Source: Dunaliella salina
Taxonomy: Eukaryota; Chlorophyta; Chlorophyceae; Chlamydomonadales; Dunaliellaceae
Length of the DNA: 31,960 nt
Reading direction: 5' to 3'
Assembly (NCBI GenBank): GCA_002284615.2
Contig: MU069906.1
Span: 95,235-127,194 of the forward strand
Shown here piece after piece: positions 1 through 12,296 of this stretch. Made by a program: the position numbers and the translations under genes. The notes under the pieces were generated by a model. The model did no database searches and was not told the origin of the DNA. It saw only the letters and a list, made by a program, of their open reading frames with translations. The stretch's first letter is position 1; each line of letters begins with the position of its first letter.

Positions 1-44
<44 letters not shown>
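1..44 (+). repeat. (GT)n microsatellite, runs off window start
   Basis: A pure TG/GT dinucleotide tract from base 1 to 44; its full length lies outside the window. The gene strand carries GT here. Confidence 0.98.
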
Positions 45-45
<1 letters not shown>

Positions 46-560
46 CCCCTCCCTTCATCTTCACACCATGTGTAGTCCAGTTGTTGGCATCCTCTTGTTC
101 TTTACTTTGTTTTTCATGCACTTGTATTGCCCAGCTTTGACTTTTCCATCCATGAGGTAGCTCTGTCAATGCTGGTAAGGAACCAGTTCTCCTATATCTG
201 AAGGAAGGCTTTAAGCCAGATTTGAAGATGTGAAGATTTGAAAATTTGAAGCCAGATTTGAAGATTTGAAGGTTTGAAGATTTGAAGATGCAACTTTTGA
301 TGGGTTGATAGAATCAGGGGGGAGAAAGTTTCGGAGGGGAAGGATGTGTCCGGATCAATGGATGAATGATGGAAGGGAATGTGGTAGGGAGGGATGTTGC
401 AGGAGTGCTCAGACTTGTTCATTATGCTTCCACTGAATATTGTCTAACACCAGGTGTTATAGTAAGCCGCATACTAAGCCTGTCACCTTTTCTCCATTGC
501 TGTTTCCCATCATCTGTCCATCTAATTTTCCTCACATGTCCCAGCCGCCTCTGTTTGCAG
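45..560. other. Intron or upstream DNA with a short TTTGAAGA minisatellite
   Basis: No exon was recognised. At 204-296 there is a degenerate array of about 9-10 bp units (agatttgaag, ggtttgaaga). A stretch of ordinary sequence leads to the pyrimidine-rich acceptor at 560. If exon 1 has an upstream partner, this is the 3' part of that intron. Confidence 0.6.
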
Positions 561-606
561 ATCCATGAAAATCTATGATCTTCATACGTACGAGCTCAGC
601 GGTCAG
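561..606 (+). CDS. Exon 1 (visible): WD40 strand-d segment
   Basis: Acceptor tgtttgcag ends at 560 and donor gtgcgc begins at 607. The exon enters with the last base of a codon and reads SMKIYDLHTYELSGQ, ending in phase 0. The pattern (hydrophobic)-K-(hydrophobic)-YDL is the classic last strand of a WD40 blade (x-I-K-v-W-D). The start codon and earlier blades must lie upstream; I found no convincing earlier exon in 45-560. Confidence 0.82.
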
Positions 607-3261
607 GTGCGCCGGCTATGTTTTGGACATCTGCAAAATTGACGTATGTTAAAACATATTGGTTGACCACTTTTGCTCTGACTATTCTTGTCTCTGAAGT
701 GCCTGAATCACTGTCTTGATGAGTTGCTGTAAGCCTGCGCGCAGCAAAAGCACATAGGTCATCTTTTCCTGCTCAGCTGGTGCAAATTCTGAGACTGGCT
801 TTGTTCCTAGGATAATTGCGTTTGCATTGTGCTCCTGTAAAATTGTGAGATCGACCATGCCCTGTTGGAGACGTGTTTGTGCAATGTTGACCCTTGCAAA
901 GTGCCCCGATAACGATGGTTGCATACTAATGTGCACCAGAGGGTTTTAGAGATTTGTCATACCTTGTGGTGATGGACGAGTTTTATTGTGCTCTTGCATA
1001 TTTCATACTGAGGTTACCCCATGGCATTGCATTTGTAAATTGTGCATTTTTTAATTTATTGTGCATGAAGGTTTTCGGAATTGACTATGCCCCAATAGCT
1101 AGCAACCTCTGACGCTGTGCTCTTGCAAAACTTTTGTGGTGATCACGTCTCAGCGGCGATGGGTGTGTGTTGCATCTGCCGATTTCTGAGACGGACTGTG
1201 CCCTGAAAGCTGTGGACATGGAACTGCGAGTTCTTGCAGATTTCTGAGGTTGACTATGCCCTGATGGCGATGGACGTGTGTTGTCGTGCATTTGCAGATT
1301 TCTGAGATTGACTACGCTCCAATGGCAATGGACGTGTGGCAGCCGCAGCGCTGCAAGGATGCAGAGATGATTGTTTTTGGGGATGGGGGCGGCTATGTGA
1401 GGCTGTATGAAGTCCGCATGAACCCTGCTGTGAGTGAAGACGCTTGCACCGCATCTACATGTGGTAATTGCAGTGCTGCAAGGATGCAGAGATGATTGTG
1501 TTTGGGGATGGGCAAGGCTATGTGAGGCTTTATGAAGTCCGCATGAACCCTGCTGTGAGTGAAAACACTTGCAACACATCTACATGTGGTAGTTGCAGCG
1601 CTGCAAGGATGCAGAGATGATCGTATTTGGGGAAGGGGTTGGCTATGTGAGGCTGTACGAAGTCCGCATGAACCCTGCTGCGAGTGCACACACTTGCACT
1701 GCATCTACGTGTGGCAGCTGCAGCGCTGCCAGGATGCAGAGATGATTGTATTTGGGAGCGGGGGCGGCTTTGTGAGGCTGTCCGCGTGGACCTTGCAGTG
1801 ACTGAACACACTGCATCGATGCTTAAAATTAGCAATGGGTAAATAGCTTCACCCAACACCAGAAACAGACTCCCAGAGACTTGCCAAGTCTCTTGCTTGG
1901 ATATTTGGTGATACCCACCACATTTCCGCCGCTTTGTTCTGCCAAAGAGACCTCCGAGTTTCTGCGAGCCTCGTGCTCGCCGAGGCTCTCAGAGATGGGC
2001 GCCCAAGCTCACTCATTATGCATGCGTGTTGTTTAGTCCATTGTACTGTATCTCACTTGTATTGTACATTGCAGCATGATTGGGGCTGTGGAAGCTGTTT
2101 ACATTCCATATGTCCTTTCAGATTATTTCTCTGCCTAGAGTTATTGTTACAAGTTGTAAATTTGTTTGTCAAGAGGAGGGAGGCATGGATTATATATTGT
2201 GTCCAGGCAAGCATAACATAATCGCGTAACTCCGTAATTCAGTTTTTTGTAAGCCTGTCAAACCTTATTGTTTGACTGGTTACTCATGTTGCGTGGCCTG
2301 ATAAGCCAGCATGACGGTACTGCTCTTGCGCACATCATCCATCCTGACTCACCGCCGATTGCTTGCAGGAAGACAAAAACAGCGCTGATCGCTACTTAGA
2401 CACGCTTAAATGGAAATTCAGGCACCACACCGATTGGGTGACAACTGTCAAGTGAGTGGCCATGCATCTACGTATGTAAGGCGAGCCTGTGCCAAGAGCG
2501 TATGCCCCCCAAAGTATGCGCGTGTCGATGGGAGTGACCCCCCAAAGTATGCTCGTGTTGATGGGAGCACATGCCTGAGTGACCCCCTGAGGTATGCGCA
2601 CGTCCTTGGGAGCGCATGTCTGCGTAAACCACTAAAGTATGCGCTCTCATGGACACGCGCATGCCTTAGTGGGCCACCTAGGCATGCGCTCCCACGGACC
2701 CGCTGAGGTATGCGCATGTCCTTGGGAGCGCATGTCTGAGTAAAGCACTAAAGTATGCACTCTCATGGACACGCGCATGCCTCAGTGGGCCACCTATGCA
2801 TGCACCCCCACGGGCCCGCAGAGGTATGCGCATGTCCATGGGAGCACATGCCTGAGTGAACCATGAAAGTATGTGCTCCCATGGACGTGCGCATGCCTCA
2901 GTGGGCCACCTATGCATGCACTCCCACGGGCCCGCTGAGGTATGCGCATGTCCATGGGAACGCATGCCTGAGTGACCCTCTAAGGCATGCATGCGCATGT
3001 CTGTGGGAGCGCATTCCTGAGTGACCTGCTATGGCATACGCATGTCCAATGGAGCGTTTGCCTCAGGATTCCTTCAAAGGCATGCGCATGTCCATGGGAG
3101 CACATGCCTCAGGGTTCCTACTAAGGCAGATTTTCATGTCCATGGGAGCGCATGCCTGAATGACCCCCTAAAGTGTGCCCATGTCCATGCTTTAATGAAC
3201 CTTGCGCGTGCCTTGTTGTTAACTTTTCGGCAGGCGTGTAGAGTGAACTGGGTTTGTGTGT

Positions 3262-3330
<69 letters not shown>

Positions 3331-5395
3331 CAGGATGCGCAAACTGCGGTGTTTGATCGGTGAGCGATGCCAGGTGTCCCGTCTCTGATTAGTGTGCACA
3401 ATGCCCTCTATTCAACCATGTGGGTTGCTTTTATGAGTAGCACATGGTTGGTGTGTCCCTCACCAATGCCCCAATACTCCTTCACAAAGGTAAATTTGTG
3501 CCTCAACTTGTGACACACCTGCCATGCATGCGCTTGCGCCTCAACTTGTGGCACACCTGCAGCAATGTAAGATATGCATGTAAGATGTGTATGGAAAATG
3601 TGGAAGTAAGATGCAGGCACTTAACCCCCTGCTTGAGGGGGCTGACGAGAGCAAGTCTTTGGATATCTCTTCACTGTGTGGGCCTCCTCTCACTCATTTT
3701 GTGGGCTGGTTTGTGTTGAAACACTCTTCTGGTGCCATTGGTTTCATTTGTAAAGGGGCCGTTGATTTGGATTAACACCCTCCTCTGGCATCATTGAATC
3801 CACTCATTTTGTGAGCAACCCCTTGCTGATTTGTTTTCACACCCTCGGGTCCATTTGCAGGTATGTCGATGAGATGAATGCTGTAATTTCGGGGTCTCTT
3901 GATCGGAACATCTGTGTTACAGATGCAGGTGAGGGAAAAAGAGAATGCCTCTGTGTTACAGATACAGGTGAGGAAACAAAACGCCTCTGTGTTAGGTATG
4001 CAGGTGAGGGAAAAACAGAATGCATCTGTGTTACTGATGAGGTGAGGGAAAAGCGGAATGCCTCTGTGTTACAGATGCAGGTGAGGAAACAAAATGCATC
4101 TGTGTTACAGGTGCAGGTGAGGGAAAAACAGAATGCCCGTGGCGAACAGGTTGCCGCCTCCTCCAAATTTTGTGGCTTGGAGCATGGGAAAGCAAGCACT
4201 GTGCTTCCAGTTGAGGCCCTAATTCACTGCTTGGTTGGCCAAATCCATATTTACATGCAACATACACTGTATTTATCCTTTCGAGAAGCTGATATATCCG
4301 GCGTATGTACATAGAGCTGGCCAACCCTATTTGCTGTGCATAGCGCTTACCTCGGCTAGCAGAAGCATGATCTGAGGTTTCAGTGGAGGATCTAAATGTT
4401 GGTTTCAGATTTCAATGGAGGATTATTAGACATCATTTTTGGTATCAATCAGTGCCAATGGATGCATCCAGTGTGCTCAATGTGTAGGGTTTTGTTGTCA
4501 CCCTTGGAGTAGCTACCAGGACATGTCCTTGTCAAGTTGGGGTAGTGGAGATTAGGAAGGGAAAACCGGTGGCAGAGTGCAAGGGAGCCTGCCTTGCCGC
4601 TTCCACTGCAAATATTAGGAATACATTCTGGCACACAAGGTAAAAAAAACGGTACAAGGAAAAGGATGCAATACATTCTGGCACAGCAGAGACTACGGGC
4701 AATAGATGAAGCTTGGTTTCCCACAAATTGGCTTCTCCTCTATCTTGTTTGGAGGCCCAGTCTCAATCAAAGGCCCCATTTTGATTGATGCACTCAAAAG
4801 AATAGAGTACCTCTGTCACTGTCTATCGTAACCTTGAGGCCGTGTCATTTATTGCCATAGGTCTTGCTACCAATTCTTATTCAGAGTTTGCAAAAGATGA
4901 AAGCCTATCCTCGTGCATGCTTTAGCAAGTGGAATTATGAAATCCTTGCTCACATGCATGCGCAGAGGAGAGGGTGCCCTTGAAAGTCCTTGAGGGGCAC
5001 ATCAAAGGCGTGAACACAGTGGACTGGTCCAGCAGCTACAAGTACATCGCTTCAGGTGTGTTGGTGTGGGCTGGTCCAGCAGCTATGAGTACATCGCTTC
5101 AGGTGTGTGGGTGTGGACTAGTCCAGCAGCTACGAATACATTGCTTCAGGTGTGTGGGTGTGGACTGGTCCAGCAGCTACAAGTAAATAGCTTCAGGTGT
5201 GTGGGTGTGGACTGGTCCAGCAGCTACGAATACATTGCTTCAGGTGTGTGGGTGTGGACTGGTCCAGCAGCTACGAAGACACTGCTACAGGTAAGTGGGT
5301 TTGGATTGTGCTGGATCACACTTCACATCACGCAGGCAGCATCAGAGGGGTGAAATCAGGAGTGTTGCAGAGGAATGGCCTGCACAAGTGTGTGT

Positions 5396-5471
<76 letters not shown>

Positions 5472-8400
5472 TGGCCTGGCTGGCTCCAAAGGAGGACCAT
5501 GCTCCACAGAGGAACGAGTGTATGATGATGCTGCAAGCTGCCTCTCTACACTATCTTTTCTTGTCACAGGCAAGCAAACAGATGCCTTACAAACAAAATG
5601 TTTGTGCTTGCAGCACATTTTCTTGCACAAGGATTTCCTGACCCCTGATGATGATCATCGACCCTTGATTTTTTTGGGGGTGAAGGTTATGACTCTGGCT
5701 GCCAACACTCGTCCTCGTTACCTTTAAAAGCCATCACTGCTATGACTTCAAAACAAAGGGCCAAGCCAGGTGCTCACTCGATCATGCCTTGTTTTCTAGG
5801 TTTGGCTGCATTTGTAGGTGAGGTGGATAGCGCAGTGCTGTGGGCCCTTTTCTGATCGTGTTTGGGGATGGATCATTGTGGAACCCTCTGTTCTTTGCAT
5901 CATGGGATCATTGACCATTGATGGTATCATGAGATTATTGTGGAATGTCTTATTACCAGGGTTGGCATCATGAGATTATTGTGGAATGCCTTATTACTAG
6001 GGTTGGTATCATGAGATTATTGTGAAGTGCCTTATTACTAGGGTTGGGCACCCGTCCCTGGGAGCCTCGGCAAGCACAAGGCTCGCAGAGACTCAAAAAT
6101 CCTATTTGAAGGAAGGGACGGAAGTAAGGTGGGCGTCACCAAGAATCCGAGCACGGGACTCGGCGAGCTCGGGACTCGGCGAGTCTCTGGGAGTCTATTT
6201 CAGATGTCAGTTGATGCTATTTACCTATTGCTACTTATTGCTTGCATCTGGGGGTCATCGTAAAACCCCTTGCCCATTGCATCATGCGACTATTGTGGAA
6301 CTCGTTGTTGGTCGCGTCAAAGGATCATTGCGGAACCCCTTGTTGACTGTATCAAGGGGTCACTGTGGAGCCTCTCTTTGTGATTCGTGATTGTGATTGT
6401 GATTCTGCTGATTGCACTATGAGGTTTTTTACTGTGGAATTTTGCCTTTTCGGGTGCAACAACGCACCATGTCACTGGGACCCTTCTGCCAGAATTGCAG
6501 GTGGGTAGGTTGCAGGTGGGCATGACACCCCAATGCACCCATCGTACCCAATTGCAGGTGGGCAGGGCACCCCTTTGCACCCATCGCACACTCCATCGCA
6601 GGTGGGCAGGAAATACCCCATTGCACCCATTGCACACCCCATTGCAGGTGGGCAGGAAACAACCCATTGCACCCATCGCATACCCCATTGCAGGTGGGCA
6701 AGATAGGCGCATCATGTTGTGGAATCCCTTCAGCAAGAAGTCGCTGGCCACGTTGACGGGCCACACCTCCAGCGTCATGTCCATCGTTGTCAACGACAAT
6801 GATTTCCAGATCATCTCATTGGGCGCAGACAAGCAGGTCAAGGTGAGGCCAAGATAGTTCACAGAGTGTTTGCTGCTTAGAAAACTTTCCTCTTCACGGC
6901 AGGCAACACCAGTGTCATGTCCATTGTCATCAACGACAACGATTTCCAGGTCATCTTGTTGGGAGCAGACAAGCAGGTCTAGGTGAGGCGGAGAAATTTT
7001 ATAGGGACTGTTTGCTGCCAAAAAGGTTCTCACGAGCAGGTGAAGGTAGGGCAGGACCGAGGGGTTGGTTTTTGCTACCACCTATGTGTGGGATAACCAG
7101 CCCTGGGTTGAGCTGCATGCATGAAGTCTTCTGAGACCTCTAGTGCCAAACTCACCAAAAATCTCACTTTGGTTGGGTTGTGTGCATGATGGAGGGGTGG
7201 AGGCCTCCTCTTTTCTGCATGCATAATTAAGTCCTGGAGCAGACCAAAAACATCTGGAGCGCTGGGACATGGTTCATTGGCAGAAATCCAGCAATTGCTC
7301 CGCAATGAAGCTCCCTGTAATGAAAGAGTGGCCGGGTGCATTTTTCCTCCACTCACAGCTGAGGCATATGCTACATCACAAGTATATCCAAACCATCAGG
7401 TGCATTTTATCCACATGCAGCAATGCAATGCACGCAACCACAGTTGTATTCAAACGATCAGACGCGTTTCCATTTCCCCTGCAGCTGTGGGATGTGCGTA
7501 ACCACAAGTGCATCCAAACAATCAGCGACCGCCAGGTCTACCCTGCCGATGACACCCTCATGTGCATGTGCTACGACTTCAAGCGCAAGCGGCTGCTCAC
7601 AGGTACGCATGCGTCTTTGCATAGAATTTGCGCGCGGTCTCTCACAGGAGTGAATGCGTCCTGGATAGAGTTTGGTAAGCACATGACTCTGGTGTTTTTC
7701 CACGAAGTAGTTGCAGCAGCTGCTCACAGGTGTGCCTGCATCTTTGCACAGAATTTGCAAGCGGCTGCTCACAGATGCGCATGCACCGTGGCATAGAGGT
7801 GGTAAGCACAAGACTCTGGCTGGTGTTTCATTTTATTACAGGCAGTTGCAGCGACTGCTCACAGGTGCGCCTGCATTTCTGCATAGAAATAGGCAAGCAA
7901 GTGACCCCAGCCGGGTGTTTTTAGTACCAGAGGAATAGCAGTTACAAGCTCATGCTGGCAGCCTCAGCTGCTTTCATCCCCTGTGTGGCAGCCCGACATG
8001 CCCATAACTAGGTGCGGGATGGCTCTGTAATATTAATTTTACTATAATCTCACAGTAATATCACTTATCTTACAACTTAGGTGTGGGATGAAACTTTAAT
8101 ACTACTGTTACATTACACTGCGATATTACAGCAATATTACAGTAATAAGGATTTCTTAAAATGTAATATTACATCCCGCACCTTACCTACAACATGACAG
8201 TACTCAGATAGCCCTTGATTTGTGGCAACACAAGGAATTCAAGGAGTAAGAGCATGAGCCATGCATAAGACAGCACTTTCTGCGGCGAGACTTGAGCACT
8301 ATGGGGCAAAAGATTTAACTACCATCTTATCTCCGCTGCTTTTGTCCCTGTGCGGCAGGCAGGCGTGGCATGCGGCTTGGTATGAAGTTAGAAATTTTTT

Positions 8401-9080
8401 GTCAAAGCTGCTGGCAAAAGGGTGTACCTGGCCGCAGGTATTCTGATGCATACTTAAGTCCCTAGATGTCTTCTCTTACTTGTCTTAAGGTTGAAAAAAT
8501 GGCAGGATGTAGCAGCATCAGATTTCAATGCTGCGTCACTGCGCCACAGGCCATTAGAAAGCTAAGCTGTGCCACACATACTGCAATACAAGGACATGCT
8601 TTTTTCATACAAAGAAATGCAGGCAAAAGAGCTGTGGCACAAAGTTTGAGCTCTTTAACAAGCGCGCTTCAGCAAGCACAACTGTGCCTGACTCTGTAAC
8701 ATGATGCCAAATTATAGCATGTTATGACGCCACTCCGTGCCACTCTATGCAGGCAATCAGAATAAGATGCCACTCCATGCCACTCTATGCTTGCAATTGC
8801 GATAGTCCATCCAGGCAACCAGAATATGATGCCACTCCATGCAGGCAATCAAAACTTGGTGCCACTCCATGCAGGCAACCATGACACTCCATCCAGGCAA
8901 CCAAGATATGATGCCACTCCATGCAGGCAATCAATTGTAATACCCCATCCATGAATTCAAATTCAATGCCACTCCATGCAGGCAATCAGAAGCCCAAGCT
9001 GTGGCAGCAGAGTGTGAGCTCCGTGAACAATGCTGCAGGGCCGCCTGTGGTCCGCATCATATACAACCCCAACTTCAATG

Positions 9081-9163
<83 letters not shown>

Positions 9164-12100
9164 GCGCGCGCGCGCGCGCGCGAGTGAAAGGGTTGAATGT
9201 GCATCACTTTGAAGATCTTGAGATGGGAGTTCTATTCCGGCTCGTGAGGCGTGTTCCTTACATGGGAGGGCAGACCATAAGCAGCAGAAAGGAAACACAA
9301 GCCTGCGAGGCACTCAGAAAAAAAAAGAAGCAACAGGGGGACGGCAGGGAAAACAGCCTGAGCTAGGAGAAAAACACACAGAGCACCAGGCAGGGCTGAA
9401 GCAAGCACGTCTGCTGCAAGCAAGTCTGCTGCAAGCACTGCCTAAGCAAGTCTGCTGCGCAGCTGAACGTCTTCAGGAAACCAAGGGCACAAGGCGAGGG
9501 CCAAAAACTAAGCTAACACAGGTCTGAAGCCCAAGAAAGGAAAGATGGTACCCTTATTGCATAAGCGGCAATAAGGACACTCTCACTCACCTACAAGGAC
9601 TGCAGTTCTACTGCATTGCAGAGAACTGGTCATTTCTATTCCGGCTCGTGAGGCGTGTTCCCCCAAGACAACACCAGTCGAGTGACCCGCTGGGTCAGAA
9701 ACTTGCTAAGACGATGGCGCAGCTGCAAAGCATGGGTGACGAGGCGGCACAGCTCAGCAATTGTTTGGAAAAGCACACACTGTGTGCACAGCAGCAAGCT
9801 GAAAAATCGCAAAAATAGGCGGCAAGCCAGAATGCACTGAAGCACGAAGCCCAGCAAACAGTCTGCATGACATACGCTGCGCAGCAGCAAGGACCACAGC
9901 AGCAAGCTGCCAAGGGTACACAGCCCAACAAGGCATGCCAGCCCAGCAAGGCATGCCAGCCAGCCAAAGTGCCCGCGCACTTGCAAAGAACTTGGGGAAA
10001 AGATCAAACTGCTGCAGCGTGCCGGCACGGACACCTGCTTTCAGCCAAAGTTGCATGCGCTTATGGCTCAAGACGACATGCCAGCAAGGCACTTGTTCAA
10101 GAGCCTGCTCAGCAAGAGCACAGGCTTTGGGTGAGACAATAAGCAGCAGCGTGCCAATGCAGACACCTGAGCAAACCCAAAGCTGCGCATGCATGGCCCA
10201 AAATAAGATGCCCGCAAGGACATCAGATGAGCAACAACTTTGGTGCAGAGAGATACCAGCAATGTGTCTAAGACACCTGCTTACAACCCAAGGTTACAAG
10301 TGCATGGCTCAAGACAGCAAACCAGCAAGGCACCTGAGCGAGAGCCCGCTCAGCAAGAGCATAGACACAGCGTGTCAGCAAGACACCTGTTCAAGGGCAT
10401 GCTCAGCAAGAGCATAGGCACAGTGTGTCAGCAAGACACCTGTTTAGGGGCATGCTCAGCAAATGCATAGACACAGCGTGTCAGCAAGACACCTGTCCAA
10501 GGGCATGCTCAGCAAGAGCATAGACACAGCGTGTCAGCAAGACACCTGTTCAAGGGCATGCTCAGCAAGAGCATAGGCACAGCGTGTCAGCAAGACACCT
10601 GTTTAGGGGCATGCTCAGCAAGTGCAGAAAGCACGCGTGTCAGCAAGACACATACACATGGGCGCGTTCAGCAAGGCAAGCTTCACAACACTAGGCTCAG
10701 CAAGGCAGGCACAACTGAGTCAGCAAGGCACAACTGGGCCAGCAAGGCACAACTGCCAGCAAGGACTAGAGGAGCAAGCCTGCCCAAGGCGCGACGGCCT
10801 AAGCGCACAGGCGGAAGAAAGGCATCATGCCAGAACAACCTGGGAGAGCCAGCAAGGCACTCCAAAACACTAGGCTCAGCAAGGCAAGCATGCTTCACAT
10901 ATGGCGTGTCAGCCTAGACACCCATTTGTGAACAGCAAGCTGATGATAGAGAATACAAGCGTCAGCACTGCTTTGACTCGGGTACTCATCTGGGAAGGAG
11001 GGGGGGAACCCTGTCATGCGCTCGCAGGCGGACTGGTGCACTGATGCTGCTGAAACCGGTGCTGCTAAAACCATCCAAGCCATCCCCGGCACTGAGGCCC
11101 AGGCTGCGCTACATAAAGACCACGACCGTTTCGAGCCTGCTCGGTGCGGGGGCTGTGGTGGGGCCGTCCCGACCAAGATAGCGGCGGTGTGGGGTCATCC
11201 CTACCCATGCTTGTGAGAGTGGTGCTGACTATGGGGCCATCCCGCATACCCCCGTTGTCACACCCGACAACCCCGCTTCATGCTCCTGACGACAAAGGAA
11301 AAAACTCAAACTAAGCTAACAAGGTCTGAAGCCCAAGAAAGGAAAGATGGTTTCCTTATTGCATAAGCGGCAGTAAGGACATGTCACACTCTCACTCGCC
11401 TACAAGAACGGCAGTTCTACTGCATTGCAGAGAACTGGTCATTTTGTAGATGTGATACCCATGTGGGACTTGGGCAGTCCCCCCTCAATGTCTCTAGCTG
11501 CTTCAGTTCCTCGTCTGCATGACCCAGCTCATGTTGCTAATGGCAATGCTTCCCATGGTCGTCATGGCATGAAGCAAACAATACGCATGTGGGACTCAGG
11601 CAGCTGCCCCTCAATGTCTCTAGCTGCTTCAGTTCCTCATCTGCATAACCCAGTTCATGTTGCCGGTGGCTATTACTCCCGTGGTTGTCTTGGCGTGCAG
11701 TAATCAATACCCATGTGGGGCTGAGTTTGTTCCCCCTCTGTGCTCTGACCCTTTCAGGCAAATTAGGTTGCATGTTCCTATGCAATGGAGTTTCTGGCTT
11801 CATTGAAGCATCATGTGAGCATCCAGCTGTAGGCTGCGCACAAGATGGTTCCCCCTCTGTGCCCTGACCCTTTCAGGCGAATTGGGTTGCATGTTGCTTC
11901 ATGAGAAAGAAGAGAGGAGTCTGTTAAGCCCAGAGGTTGCGTGCGTTAAGGAAGGGTTCCGCACCCAGCAAGCTAGCAGCGGCCTCACCAAAGGGGTCTC
12001 AAAGCCTTCACGTGACAGAGCTAGCTTAGGTGAGAACCAGAAATAGAGCCAGTGAGGATCTGGAGGGTTGTCCGCCATGCCCCTGAGTGCCCAGACTCTC

Positions 12101-12250
12101 CTTCTCCTGCTCTCCACCTTCATGATTGAATCTCAGGCTCCTCTGCAGCATGCATGTGAGCATCCAGCTGTAGGTTGCGGGACAGATAGCTGGGTATGGA
12201 ATGCTGCTGCATCCTCTCAACGAAAGGAAATCATCAGAATTAATGAATCA

Positions 12251-12296
<46 letters not shown>

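Noticed and set aside
45..560. An exon upstream of exon 1
   Set aside because: No segment here has WD40 or EF-hand character with a donor in the needed phase; the upstream coding part is more likely outside the window.
3254..3399. ORFs with long Cys-Val or His-Thr runs (here and at the other CA/GT tracts)
   Set aside because: They are translations of dinucleotide microsatellites, open in several frames and on both strands; no evidence of coding.
6317..7081. 254-codon minus-strand ORF
   Set aside because: It is opposite exon 6 and its echo arrays; the repeated CNGVCNGCNG-type peptide is a shadow of the tandem repeat, not a protein.
9935..10917. Cysteine/glutamine-rich ORFs in the cagcaaggcac tract
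   Set aside because: Open frames follow the 57-bp minisatellite and change frame between units; only a faint coiled-coil-like stretch remains, noted under the possible mobile element.
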